Shown: positions 33,226 through 42,622, numbered from the stretch's first letter. The stretch is DNA of 42,700 bases from Acidimicrobiales bacterium (GCA_020629695.1 JAHDCV010000015.1:30236-72935); one strand, 5' to 3'. A program made the numbers and translations. Notes: generated from the letters alone by a model not told the origin.

Positions 33226-35693
33226 GCGGCGCACGCCACGAGATCGCGATCGTCGGTGGCGGTGCCGTCGGGGCGTCCATCCTGTGGCACCTGGCCGAAG
33301 CCGGACGATCCGACGCCGTCCTCATCGAGAAGCACGAGCTCACCGCCGGGTCGACCTGGCACGCAGCGGGCAACGTGCCGACCTTCTCGAACTCCTGGCT
33401 CGGCCAACGGGCGGGCAACTACGCCTGGCGGCTCTACTCCGAGCTGGCCGCGGACCCCGACGACCCGATCACCTACCGCCACACCCGGGCCTTCTGGCCG
33501 GGGCACACCCCGGACCGCATCGACCACTTCCATCACCTGCTCGCGATCGCGACCGGTCTGGGGTTCGACCTCGCGCTGGTCTCCCCCGCGGAGATGGCCG
33601 CGATGCATCCGTTCTGGGAGGACGATGGCACCGTCATCGCCGGTCTGCTGGATCCGTACGAAGGCGACATCGACCCCAGCGGCCTCACGCAGGCCTTCGC
33701 CCGAAAGGCCCGGGCGCTCGGTGCCACGGTCCGTCGCCACACGCGCGTGGTCGGGATCGAACGGCGACCAGCGGGCGCCGACAGCAGGTGGCTCGTCCAC
33801 GTCGAGCACGCCGGCGAGACCTCGACCATCGAGACCGACATCGTGATCAACGCCGCCGGCTTCTACGGCGCCGACGTGGCGGCGATGGTCGGCGTCGACG
33901 CACCGCTCGCCGTGCTCGAACACCAGTATCTGGTGACCGGCGCCGTCCCGCAGCTCGACGGGGTCACCGAGCCGTTCCCGCTCGTCCGGGACCCCGAGAT
34001 CATGTTCTACCTCCGGCAGGAGAACGACCGCTTCCTCTTCGGCAACTACGGCCACGAGGGCCGAACCGTCTGGGAAGACGGTCGGCCCGAGGTGTTCGAC
34101 TCCTCGCTCTTCGCCGCCGACACCGACGGCATCGTCGAGGTCGCCGAGCAGGCGATGGCCCACGTTCCGATCCTGGGCGAGGTCGGCATCGCCGAGTTCG
34201 TCAACGGCCCGATCACCTACACCCCCGACATGAACCCGCTCATCGGCCCGGTCGCCGGTCTGGACGGCTTCTACCAAGCCGTCGGCGTGCAGATCGGCAT
34301 CACCCACGCCGCTGCGGCGGGCAAGGTCCTCACCGAGATGATCACCGGCGGCGACACCGAGTGGGACGTGTGGCCGTGGGATCCCCGACGGTTCGGTGAC
34401 TGGGCGACGGAAGGATCCGGCCGCAACAGCTACCCGAACGCCCGGGTGCGGGAGATGTACGAGCACCAGTACGGCGCCCCGTTCCCCCACCGCATGTGGA
34501 CCACGGCCCGCCCGGTGCAGCAGACCCCGCTCTACGACCGGCTCGCCGCCCAGGGCGCCCGGTTCGGTCAGATCGCCGGGTGGGAACGGCCGTTCTGGTT
34601 CGGGGCCGAGCCCTACCACCACTCGACGCTGTCCTATCGGGACGAGCACTGGCACGACGCCGTGGCGGAGGAGTGCCTGGCCGTTCGTGATCACGTCGGT
34701 GTGATGGACCATGGCGGGTTCACGAGATACGAGGTCTCCGGGCCCGACGCCGCAGCGTTCCTGGACCGCATGACCTGCACCCGCCTGCCGGCCGTCGGCC
34801 GCGTGCGACTGTCCTACTTCCTCCGACCGAACGGGACCGTGTGGAGCGAGGCGACGATCGCCCGGCTCGCCGACGACCACTTCCTGCTGCTCGGTCCGAC
34901 CGCCGCTCGGGAGCGTGATCTCGACTGGCTCCGACACCACGTGACACCGGACGACTCCGTCGAGGTCCGGCTCGGCACCCACCACACGTCGACGCTCATG
35001 ATCATGGGACCGTCGTCGCGCATCCTGCTCGAGCGGCTGAGCGACGACGACCTCTCGGCAGCGAGCGCGCCCTGGATGTCGGTCGCCGAGATCACCGTCG
35101 CCGGGGTGGTGAGCACGGCGCTGCGGGTCAGTTTCGTCGGCGAACTCGGCTGGGAGCTCCACGTCGCCGACCGCGACCTCGTCCTGCTCTACGACGCGCT
35201 GCACGAGGCCGGCGCCGACCTCGGACTCCGGGACTTCGGCTCGTACGCCCTGAACGCCATGCGCATCGAGAAGGGATACCACGGCTGGGGCAGCGAGTTC
35301 GGGGTGGAGTACACCCCCTTCGACGTCGGCATCGGGCGGTTCGTCGATCTCGGCAAGCCGGCGTTCGTCGGCCACGAGGCCGTCCGGGCGATGGCGGATC
35401 GACCGGCCGACTGGAGCTACGGCACCTGGACGGTCGACATGCGCGGTGCCCCTGGCCCGGTCGGTGATCCGCCACCGTCGGCACCGATCCGGGTCGACGG
35501 TGAGGCCGTCGGGTTCGTGACATCGGCGTCGATGGGGTTCCGGACCGGCCAGCGAGTCTGCCTCGGCTACGTCGAGGGCCGGTTCGCCGACCGGATGCAG
35601 GGCTTCACGATCGACGCCTGGGGGCACGACGCACCAGCCGAACGACACCCCCACGGCGTGTACGACCCCGACCACACCCGACCGCGCGGCTGA
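33222..35693 (+). CDS. Dimethylglycine/sarcosine dehydrogenase-like FAD protein with GcvT domain
   Basis: An 823-residue two-part enzyme. The N-terminal half is a DAO-type FAD oxidoreductase with the dinucleotide site IVGGGAVGASILWHL, then GSTWHAAGNVP, in which His47 is at the position of covalent FAD attachment in dimethylglycine dehydrogenase. The C-terminal half (about residue 430 onward) is FAO_M/GcvT-like: HVGVMDHGGFTRYEVSGPDA, SFVGELGWELHV and LRDFGSYALNAMRIEKGYHG. Family members oxidise an N-methyl group and pass formaldehyde to tetrahydrofolate. The ATGA overlap with the MttB homologue suggests successive demethylation of one N-methylated substrate, not identified. Confidence 0.88.
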   Translation: MSGARHEIAIVGGGAVGASILWHLAEAGRSDAVLIEKHELTAGSTWHAAGNVPTFSNSWLGQRAGNYAWRLYSELAADPDDPITYRHTRAFWPGHTPDRIDHFHHLLAIATGLGFDLALVSPAEMAAMHPFWEDDGTVIAGLLDPYEGDIDPSGLTQAFARKARALGATVRRHTRVVGIERRPAGADSRWLVHVEHAGETSTIETDIVINAAGFYGADVAAMVGVDAPLAVLEHQYLVTGAVPQLDGVTEPFPLVRDPEIMFYLRQENDRFLFGNYGHEGRTVWEDGRPEVFDSSLFAADTDGIVEVAEQAMAHVPILGEVGIAEFVNGPITYTPDMNPLIGPVAGLDGFYQAVGVQIGITHAAAAGKVLTEMITGGDTEWDVWPWDPRRFGDWATEGSGRNSYPNARVREMYEHQYGAPFPHRMWTTARPVQQTPLYDRLAAQGARFGQIAGWERPFWFGAEPYHHSTLSYRDEHWHDAVAEECLAVRDHVGVMDHGGFTRYEVSGPDAAAFLDRMTCTRLPAVGRVRLSYFLRPNGTVWSEATIARLADDHFLLLGPTAARERDLDWLRHHVTPDDSVEVRLGTHHTSTLMIMGPSSRILLERLSDDDLSAASAPWMSVAEITVAGVVSTALRVSFVGELGWELHVADRDLVLLYDALHEAGADLGLRDFGSYALNAMRIEKGYHGWGSEFGVEYTPFDVGIGRFVDLGKPAFVGHEAVRAMADRPADWSYGTWTVDMRGAPGPVGDPPPSAPIRVDGEAVGFVTSASMGFRTGQRVCLGYVEGRFADRMQGFTIDAWGHDAPAERHPHGVYDPDHTRPRG

Positions 35694-35757
35694 CCGACGC
35701 CGGCTGGCCCGGCCGGCTCGGTGTGAACGGCGGCCGGATGCGCGAGGATCATCGCCC

Positions 35758-35871
35758 ATGAGCACCTGGAACGATGTCGCCGACCCTCGGGACGACGATC
35801 CCTCGGTGCGGGCCGACCCCGACGCCACGGTGCCGGGCACCGGTCGTCGCCCCGCAGACCCGACATCGTGA
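35758..35871 (+). CDS. Possible 37-residue small protein
   Basis: ATG 35758 opens a 37-codon frame, Asp- and Pro-rich (DVADPRDDDPSVRADPD). It sits between the DMGDH-like gene and the polymerase-like gene. GAGGAT lies about 9 nt upstream. No family is recognised, and the coding call rests only on the start context and composition. Confidence 0.3.
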   Translation: MSTWNDVADPRDDDPSVRADPDATVPGTGRRPADPTS

Positions 35872-35881
35872 CACCTCGCCC

Positions 35882-37588
35882 GTGAACGAGCCGGTCTTCG
35901 AGCGATCGGAGTCGGTCGCGGTCGCCCTGGCTCCCGGGGTGGGGATCGGGTTGGCCAGCTCGGATCGGCGATGGTCACTGCCCACGATCGACGCCGCCGC
36001 GACCTTCCGCCGCATCCACGAGCGGTCGGCGCCCCGCTGGGTCTGGTGGGATCGAGCCACCGCCGAACTGCTCGCCGAGGCACGGGTCCCGATCGACCGA
36101 TGCTGGGACGTCGCCACGGTGCACCGCTTCATGCACGGCGGCTGGCGCACGCCACTCGGCGAGCTCTGGGCCCGTCACCACGGCTTGTCCCTCGAGGATC
36201 TGCCGACGATGGGGCAGCTCGACCTCCTGCGCGCCACCGACGACGAGGGGAATCCGGACGACCCCGTCCGTCCCGACGGCCACCTCCGACCGGAATGGCT
36301 GGACGGTGGCTTCACGACCTCACCCGAACGCCTCGCCGACTGGGCCGCGTTGGCACTGCAGGTCTCGATCGAGCAGGACCAGCGTCTCGGCGACCTCCCC
36401 GACCCCGAGCGAGCTCGATCGAGTGCGCGGTCGGAGTCGGCGGCCGACCTGCTCTGCGCCGAGTTGAGCGTCCACGGGCTGCCGGTCGACGAGCCCGGGG
36501 CGACGGCGCTCATCACCGACCTCGCCGGTCCGCCGACCCACTCGACAGCCGACGCCGACGCCGTGCGGGCCGAGCGTGACGAGCCGGTACTGGCGGCGCT
36601 CCGCCCTCGGAGCGAGGTGAACCTCCGCAACCCCGCCGAGGTGAAATCGATGTTGCGCCGGCAGGGATTCGACCTCCCCGACACCCGGGCATGGCGGCTC
36701 GAGCAGCTGCGGGAGAGCTCCCCGCTGATCGATGCGTTGCTCACGTGGCGCAAGGCCGAGCGGATCGCGACGACGTACGGCCACGAGTGGCTCGCCAGCC
36801 ACGTCGACGGTGGCCGGCTCCGCGGCGAGTGGGCGAGCTCGGACGGAGCGGCGGGCCGGATGACCGCATCCGCCGGTCTCCACAACCTGCCGTCGATGAT
36901 GCGGCCGATCGTGCGGGCCGAAACGGGCCATCGTCTCGTGCGCGCCGACCTCGGCCAGATCGAGCCGCGTGTCCTGGCCGCGGTCTCGGGCGATCGGGCT
37001 CTGATCGACGCAACGGTGCAGGATGATCTGTATCGACCGGTCGCCGCCCGCCTCGGCGTCGATCGGGAGCTCGCGAAAGTGGCCGTGCTCGGAGCGATGT
37101 ACGGCGCCACGACGGGTGCGTCGGCCGGCGCGCTCGCCGGCCTGCAGCGCAGCTACCCCGTGGCGATGGCTTTTCTGGAGGAGGCCGCCGAAGCGGGCCG
37201 TCGCGCCGAGGACGTGATGACCGCGGGTGGCAGGCGGGTGCGGATGTGGCATGACCCGTCGACCGAGGGGGATCTCGACCGTGCGATCTCCGTGGCGGCA
37301 TCGCGTGGTCGCTACGCCCGCAACGCCGTGGTCCAGGGGTCGGCGGCGGAGTTCTTCAAGGTCTGGGCGATCACCGTGCGCCGCCGGGGCCGGCCACTCG
37401 GGGCCGAGGTCGTGCTCTGCCTCCACGACGAATTGCTGGTCCACGTCCCCGCCGAGCACGCCGACGACGCGGCGACGATGGTCGCCGCAGCCGTCGACGA
37501 GGCGGCGCACTACTGGTCGCCGACGCCGGGCGTGCGCTTCGTCGCCGACGTCTCGGTCGTCGAACGGTGGTCGGAAGCCAAGGGCTGA
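35882..37588 (+). CDS. Family A DNA polymerase-like protein (bifunctional 3'-5' exonuclease/polymerase type)
   Basis: A 568-residue protein with a C-terminal family A polymerase fold. Motif A is VRADLGQIEPRVLA (Asp356), motif B is RELAKVAVLGAMYG (Arg395, Lys399, Tyr407) and motif C is LCLHDELLVH (His515, Asp516, Glu517). GRMTASAGLHNLPSMMRP matches the template-contact segment, and VVQGSAAEFFKVW matches the conserved Q-helix. The N-terminal 230 residues resemble a diverged exonuclease-like domain. The metal aspartates and the HDE motif remain, but motif B has Leu where Phe is usual. It lacks a 5'-nuclease domain, so it is not the main PolA. Actinobacteria commonly carry such paralogues of unclear role, possibly repair. 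I prefer GTG 35882, since the longer frame adds low-complexity residues. Confidence 0.82.
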   Translation: MNEPVFERSESVAVALAPGVGIGLASSDRRWSLPTIDAAATFRRIHERSAPRWVWWDRATAELLAEARVPIDRCWDVATVHRFMHGGWRTPLGELWARHHGLSLEDLPTMGQLDLLRATDDEGNPDDPVRPDGHLRPEWLDGGFTTSPERLADWAALALQVSIEQDQRLGDLPDPERARSSARSESAADLLCAELSVHGLPVDEPGATALITDLAGPPTHSTADADAVRAERDEPVLAALRPRSEVNLRNPAEVKSMLRRQGFDLPDTRAWRLEQLRESSPLIDALLTWRKAERIATTYGHEWLASHVDGGRLRGEWASSDGAAGRMTASAGLHNLPSMMRPIVRAETGHRLVRADLGQIEPRVLAAVSGDRALIDATVQDDLYRPVAARLGVDRELAKVAVLGAMYGATTGASAGALAGLQRSYPVAMAFLEEAAEAGRRAEDVMTAGGRRVRMWHDPSTEGDLDRAISVAASRGRYARNAVVQGSAAEFFKVWAITVRRRGRPLGAEVVLCLHDELLVHVPAEHADDAATMVAAAVDEAAHYWSPTPGVRFVADVSVVERWSEAKG

Positions 37589-37610
37589 CGCACCTGTCCT
37601 CTCGAAACCC

Positions 37611-39215
37611 TCAGCCGGTCGGGCGGAGCACCCGTCCGCCATGTGCGCCGGTCCGGTCACCGTCGGCGAAGACATGCGCACCGTTCACGAACACGTGCTC
37701 GATCCCCTCGGCGTAGACCGTCGGGTTCTCGAAGGTCGAGGTGTCCCGCATGCCGTCGAGATCGAGCACGACGACGTCCGCCGCCGAGCCCTCGGCGAGC
37801 GTCCCGCGGTCACGCAGGCCCAGCCGCTCGGCCGGGAGACCCGTGAGGCGCCGGATTCCGTCTTCGACCGTGAGCACCCCTTCGTCACGCACGTAGTGGC
37901 CGAGGAATCTGGGCACCCAGTTGTAGCCGAGCACGCTCATGACCCGGCCACCCAGGGGTCCATCGGTGGCGACCGCCATCGTGTCGGACTCGACCGCACA
38001 CAGCGGGTGTTCGAGTGCGAGCCGATTGTCCTCCTCTGCGAAGGCGTCGCTCGTGAGCATGAGCCCCTTCAGACGGACACCCTCGTCGGAGAGGAGCTCG
38101 AACAGCGTCTCCCAACCATCATCGGCCCGACGCGCCTCGGTCAGGTCGGCGATCGTGCGCCCGACGAGCTCACGATTCGCCGAGCAGGCGAGCAGCCTGA
38201 CGCGGTCCCACCGCTCCTCGGCGACGAGCCGCCACATCGGCAACGGGTTGTGCCGAAGGCGCCGACGGCCGGATGGCGAACGCACGAGAGCGAGCAGCTC
38301 GTCGTTCGACAGGGCGAACGCCCACGAGGGGAACATCGACACGGCATTCGTGTGGTTCCAGTTGGTCGGCATCATGTCCATCGCGACATCGACGCCCTCG
38401 GCCCGGGTCCACTCGATCATCTGGAGCGTGTTCGCCAGCGCGTCGGCGGGGCGCCCGTACTTCGGGTTGATGTGGGAGATCTGGAGCCGGACACCCGACG
38501 CCCGAGCGACATCGAGTGCCTCTCCGAATCCGACGAAGTACCTCGTGTCACGGTTGCGGGAGTGGGTGGCGTAGATCGCGTCGGCCGCGGCGGTGACCCG
38601 GCACAGTGCCGCCAGCTCGTCGAACTCCGCCGACTTGCCGGGGTGGTACTCGAGACCGGTCGTGAACCCGAACGCGCCGTCGTCGAGCGAGTCGGCGAGC
38701 AGACCACACATCGCCTCGACCTCATGGGTCTCGGCCGGGCGTGGCGCTTCGGGGCCCATCACGGCCGTGCGCAACGCGCGGTGTCCGACCATGCCGACCA
38801 CGTTCGTGGCGATCGCGGCGTCGTCCATGGCCTCGAGCAGCTCGCCGTAGGCGAGCCAGCTACCCCGGGGCCGCATCCCGGTCGCGGCGAACAGCGCGTC
38901 GCGATGTTCGGGCACGCACGGTCCCAGGCTCGTACCGCACTGCCCGACGGCCTCGGTCGTGACCCCCTGGCGGATCTGGCTCTCGGCCCTCGGATCGGTG
39001 AAGTGGGTCAGGTCCGAATGAGTGTGGATGTCGATGAAGCCGGGCGCGACGACCTTGCCAGCGGCGTCGATCTCGACCGCCGCCGTGGGTGCCGCCGACA
39101 GGTCGTCCACGGCGACGATCCTGCCCGCCGCGACGCCGACGTCGGCCGTGCGAGCGGGCCCACCCGTCCCGTCCACCACCCGCCCGTTGCGGATGATCGC
39201 GTCGAACCCGGTCAT
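37611..39215 (-). CDS. D-aminoacylase-type amidohydrolase 1
   Basis: A 534-residue metal-dependent amidohydrolase of the N-acyl-D-amino-acid deacylase family. PGFIDIHTHSDL has His64 and His66, VGQCGTSLGPC has Cys93 at the bridging-cysteine position, and the later THSRNRD and QISHINP histidines complete the metal set. The C-terminal composite beta-domain is visible (GLRDRGTLAEGSAADVVVLD). The family cleaves N-acyl groups from D-amino acids or dihydropyrimidine-like amides. Its start overlaps the stop of the upstream paralogue (ATGA). The PLP enzyme for D-amino acids at 20562 is far away and not obviously linked. Confidence 0.87.
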   Translation of the reverse strand: MTGFDAIIRNGRVVDGTGGPARTADVGVAAGRIVAVDDLSAAPTAAVEIDAAGKVVAPGFIDIHTHSDLTHFTDPRAESQIRQGVTTEAVGQCGTSLGPCVPEHRDALFAATGMRPRGSWLAYGELLEAMDDAAIATNVVGMVGHRALRTAVMGPEAPRPAETHEVEAMCGLLADSLDDGAFGFTTGLEYHPGKSAEFDELAALCRVTAAADAIYATHSRNRDTRYFVGFGEALDVARASGVRLQISHINPKYGRPADALANTLQMIEWTRAEGVDVAMDMMPTNWNHTNAVSMFPSWAFALSNDELLALVRSPSGRRRLRHNPLPMWRLVAEERWDRVRLLACSANRELVGRTIADLTEARRADDGWETLFELLSDEGVRLKGLMLTSDAFAEEDNRLALEHPLCAVESDTMAVATDGPLGGRVMSVLGYNWVPRFLGHYVRDEGVLTVEDGIRRLTGLPAERLGLRDRGTLAEGSAADVVVLDLDGMRDTSTFENPTVYAEGIEHVFVNGAHVFADGDRTGAHGGRVLRPTG

Positions 39216-40978
39216 CCGCTGTGCTGGTTCCGAGCGAGACGGCCCGGGCGGGCGCCGGTGTCGGCGTCGTTCGACCGAGTCTGCACACCGTGCACGAACG
39301 TCGCGAGGTAGCCGGTCACGGGCTGGAGGAACCGCATCCCGCCTGCGGGCAGATCGTCATGAGCCACGGGGGCCCGGACCGCCAGGTTCTCGTGATCGAT
39401 GACGTTCAGGTCGGCTCGCATGCCGACTTCGAGGGTCCCCCGGTCAGCGAAGCCGTAGAGGCGGGCGTTGCGCCGGGTCTGCTTCTCGACGACGAACTCG
39501 AGCGGCAGCTGCGGGCCCCGATGCCGGTCCCGGGTCCAATGCGTGAGCTGGGTCGTCGGAGCGGACCCATCGCAGATCAGCTTGACGTGAGCACCGGCAT
39601 CGCCGAGACCGGTGATCGTCGAGGGGTGAGCGAGCATCTCGTGCAGAGCGTCGTGGTTGCGCTCGACGTAGCCGGCACCGAACATCGACGACACGTTCGA
39701 CCCGTCGCCGGCGCAGAGATGGTCGTAGGCCGCCTCGAGGACGTCGATCCCCCGAGCCTCGGCGAGCGCGGCCATCGACCGCTCCCTTCCCGGCTCGTAG
39801 TCGACCACACCCTCGATCAGGTACATGTCCGGCAACCGTGCGAGGAAGGCCCCGTAGAGGTTCTCCATCGATCCCAGATCGTCCGGAGCGATGTCGACAT
39901 CGGCGAGGATCCGGGCCCGCAGCTCGGGGTCGCGCATCCGCGCGGCACGTTCGGCGCGCGGGAGATGAGCGATCTCGAGGTACGCGGCGCGGCGCATGAA
40001 GGCGTGGTAGCCGGCGAGGCTCGACAGGATCCCGATCGGTCGGCTCGCGACCTGGGGGAACAGCCGAGCCCCGCTCGCGGCGTCGCTCGTCACGTAGTCG
40101 AGCACCTTGCGCCAGTCCTCGGGCCGGTCCCGGTTCTGGACCGTCGTGAACGTGATCTTCTGACCGGTCGCCCGCGAGATCGATGCGAGGAGGTCGAGCT
40201 CGTGCTCCTGGCTGAAGCGCTCCCCACCGAAGGCCTCGAGGTCCCCGATCGAACTGGAGGTGATCGCCTCGAACACCCCGCCACCGCCGTCGGCCATGCC
40301 CTGCACGAGCGCGGTCAGCTCGTCGGGCGTTGCGTAGGTGCCGGGCACCGCGGTGCCGTCGATGGAGGTGTGGAAGATCGTGCGGGACGTCGAGAAGCCG
40401 ACCGCCCCCGCCGACGTCGCCTCGGCCACCAACCGCCGCATCTCGGCGAGATCCTCCGCGTTCGCATCCTCGTTGTTCGCCCCACGCTCACCCATCACGT
40501 GGAACCGCAGCGGACCGTGGGCGATCTGGGCGGCCACGTCGAGTGTGTACTCGCGGCCCGCCAGATGGTCCAGGTACTCGGGGAAGGTGGTCCATGCACC
40601 CCACGGCACGCCCTCGTGCAGCGCGACGCCGGGGATGTCCTCGACACCCTCCATCAGTTCGATCAGGGTGTTCTGCTCGCCGGGTGGGCACGGGGCGAAC
40701 CCGACGCCGCAGTTACCCATCACCATGGTCGTGACGCCGTTCGAGAACGACGGGTCGAGCTCGTCATCCCAGGTGACCTGGCCGTCGTAGTGGGTGTGCA
40801 CGTCGACCCAGCCGGGCGTGACGAGGGCGCCATCGGCGTCGATCTCCCGCACGCCCGAACACGTCCCGCCGACCGAGGTGATCACGCCCCCGTCGATGCC
40901 GATGTCGCCCGTTCGTGGTGCGGCGCCGGTCCCATCGACGATCGTGCCGCCCCTGATCACCATCTCGTGCTGGCTCAT
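39212..40978 (-). CDS. D-aminoacylase-type amidohydrolase 2
   Basis: A 588-residue amidohydrolase paralogous to its neighbour. TPGWVDVHTHYDGQ gives His61 and His63, VMGNCGVGFAPC gives Cys90, and GLGDAGAHVKLICDG supplies the C-terminal metal aspartate region. Where the sister has SRNRD and SHIN, this protein has EAITSSSIGDLE and a less standard stretch, so part of the usual metal set is not obvious and the chemistry may differ. Members of this longer branch are abundant in actinobacteria and rarely characterised. The ATG at 40978 has GGGAGA about 7 nt upstream. The open frame continues upstream without domain sense. Confidence 0.86.
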   Translation of the reverse strand: MSQHEMVIRGGTIVDGTGAAPRTGDIGIDGGVITSVGGTCSGVREIDADGALVTPGWVDVHTHYDGQVTWDDELDPSFSNGVTTMVMGNCGVGFAPCPPGEQNTLIELMEGVEDIPGVALHEGVPWGAWTTFPEYLDHLAGREYTLDVAAQIAHGPLRFHVMGERGANNEDANAEDLAEMRRLVAEATSAGAVGFSTSRTIFHTSIDGTAVPGTYATPDELTALVQGMADGGGGVFEAITSSSIGDLEAFGGERFSQEHELDLLASISRATGQKITFTTVQNRDRPEDWRKVLDYVTSDAASGARLFPQVASRPIGILSSLAGYHAFMRRAAYLEIAHLPRAERAARMRDPELRARILADVDIAPDDLGSMENLYGAFLARLPDMYLIEGVVDYEPGRERSMAALAEARGIDVLEAAYDHLCAGDGSNVSSMFGAGYVERNHDALHEMLAHPSTITGLGDAGAHVKLICDGSAPTTQLTHWTRDRHRGPQLPLEFVVEKQTRRNARLYGFADRGTLEVGMRADLNVIDHENLAVRAPVAHDDLPAGGMRFLQPVTGYLATFVHGVQTRSNDADTGARPGRLARNQHSG

Positions 40979-41116
40979 CGCTGGTCTCCCGACGCAGGTG
41001 TGGAGCCCCGAACGTAGTGACCGGTCCGGCGGCCGGGCAATCACCCGACCGGAACGCCGAGGCTCCCGACCGCCGGCGTACTTGCCGCACATCCGACCGC
41101 CGGAGAGGATGACGCG
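40979..41116. promoter_or_regulatory. Divergent intergenic region with an 11-bp direct repeat
   Basis: These 138 bp separate the amidohydrolase operon from the acyl-CoA synthetase gene and should hold both promoters. CCGACCGCCGG occurs twice in the same orientation, at 41066-41076 and 41093-41103, starts 27 bp apart. This may be a pair of operator sites. GAGAGGA then serves as the Shine-Dalgarno for ATG 41117. Confidence 0.4.
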
Positions 41117-42622
41117 ATGCGAGACCTCGCCCCGATGCAACTGTCCCCCGCTGCCGACCGAGACGCCCCGGCGGTCCGCCTCGGGCCCGAGACCCGGAGT
41201 TGGGACGACGTCGAGCGCCGGGCACGACGGCTCGCGGCGGCGCTCGACGCCGACCTCGACGTCGGCGCGGTGTGGGCGGTGTTGTCACACAATCGAACCG
41301 AATGGATGGAGTGGATGCTCGCGATGGCCCGTAGCGGCACGCGTCTCGTCCCGCTGAACTGGCACCTGACCGCCGTCGAGATCGCCGCCCTTCTCGGCGA
41401 CAGCGGGGCATCGCTCGTGATCGTCGGTCCCGGTCTGGAGGAACTCGCCGACGAGGCCGCCGCCCTGGCCGGCGTCGAACGGGTCGTCCGGGTGGTGGAC
41501 GACTACGAGGCGTGGATCGGCGCGCACCCCGACACACCGCTCGACGACCGCGCCTCGGGTTCGCCGATGCTGTTCACCGGTGGCACGACGGGACGTTCCA
41601 AGGGCGTCACCCGCTCGGACCAGTCGGCACCGGTCTCGAACTGGCCGAAGGTCTGGGGCGGATGGGGCGATCTCGTACGGAAACCCGCCGACGGCCCCAC
41701 CCTCATCTCGACGCCGCTCTATCACGCACTGGGCCTCGCGGTGTTCACGTCCTCGATCGTGCGCGGGCTTCCGGTCGTGCTCATGGACCGGTTCGATCCG
41801 GAGGGGGTGTTGGCGGCCATCGCCGAGCATGGGATCACCGCCACGCCGATGGTGCCGACGCAGTTCATCCGACTGTTGAAGCTGCCCGACGAGATCCGCA
41901 GCGCCGCCGACCTCTCCTCGCTCCAGTGGGTGCTCCACACCGCCGCTCCGTGTCCGGCCTGGGCGAAACGAGCGATGATCGACTGGTTCGGTCCGGTGAT
42001 CTACGAGATGTACGGCTCGTCCGAGGGCACCGGGCCGGCGTTGTGCACGAGCGAGGAGTGGCTCACCCACCCCGGCACGGTCGGCAAGGCGACGGCCCGG
42101 GTCACCTACTCGATCGTCGACGACGACGGCAACGACCTGCCGCCGGGCGAGATCGGCACGATCTACTGTCGACGCACCGACGGGCCGCCGGAGTACCACG
42201 ACGATCCCGAGAAGACGGCGTCCATCCGACTCCCCGACGGACGTTTCACGGTCGGGGATCTCGGTTGGCTCGACGACGAGGGCTTCCTCTATCTCGCGGA
42301 TCGCCGTGTCGATCTCATCATCACCGGTGGTTCCAACGTCTATCCGGCCGAGATCGAGGCGACCCTGATCGAGCACGCCGACGTCGCCGACGTCGCGGTG
42401 TTCGGCATTCCCGACCCCGAGTGGGGTCAGTCGATCATGGCGGTGATCGAAGCGCCGCCGGGAGTCACCGTCGACGTCGACGATGTCCGGGCCTTCGCCG
42501 CCGAACGCCTCGCCAGGTACAAGATCCCGGCGGTGTTCGAGGTGACCGACGCCCTGCCCAGGGAGGCGCACGGCAAGCTCAAGAAGCGGCTGCTGCGTGA
42601 CCCCCACTGGGCGGACGCCTGA
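41117..42622 (+). CDS. AMP-forming acyl-CoA synthetase
   Basis: A 501-residue adenylate-forming enzyme. The P-loop is FTGGTTGRSKGV (residues 153-164), A5 is YEMYGSSEGTG, and A7-A8 is VGDLGWLDDEGFLYLADRRV followed by DLIITGGSNVYPAEIE. The A10 lysine is in REAHGKLKKRLL. These residues give the usual fatty-acid or aromatic acyl-CoA ligase reaction (acyl-adenylate, then thioester); the chain specificity is not readable. It starts with a good Shine-Dalgarno and is divergent from the amidohydrolase pair. Its stop is followed within about 20 nt by a strong hairpin. Confidence 0.9.
   Translation: MRDLAPMQLSPAADRDAPAVRLGPETRSWDDVERRARRLAAALDADLDVGAVWAVLSHNRTEWMEWMLAMARSGTRLVPLNWHLTAVEIAALLGDSGASLVIVGPGLEELADEAAALAGVERVVRVVDDYEAWIGAHPDTPLDDRASGSPMLFTGGTTGRSKGVTRSDQSAPVSNWPKVWGGWGDLVRKPADGPTLISTPLYHALGLAVFTSSIVRGLPVVLMDRFDPEGVLAAIAEHGITATPMVPTQFIRLLKLPDEIRSAADLSSLQWVLHTAAPCPAWAKRAMIDWFGPVIYEMYGSSEGTGPALCTSEEWLTHPGTVGKATARVTYSIVDDDGNDLPPGEIGTIYCRRTDGPPEYHDDPEKTASIRLPDGRFTVGDLGWLDDEGFLYLADRRVDLIITGGSNVYPAEIEATLIEHADVADVAVFGIPDPEWGQSIMAVIEAPPGVTVDVDDVRAFAAERLARYKIPAVFEVTDALPREAHGKLKKRLLRDPHWADA

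Noticed and set aside
33030-36083. A 1017-codon open frame on the minus strand
   Set aside because: It mirrors the DMGDH-like gene; its composition (Gly, Val, Arg, Asp, His) is typical of antisense frames here.
37583-37616. GGCTGA and TCAGCC inverted repeat at the convergent end of the polymerase-like and amidohydrolase genes
   Set aside because: The repeat largely reflects the two opposed stop codons, and the 22-nt loop makes a stable hairpin unlikely.
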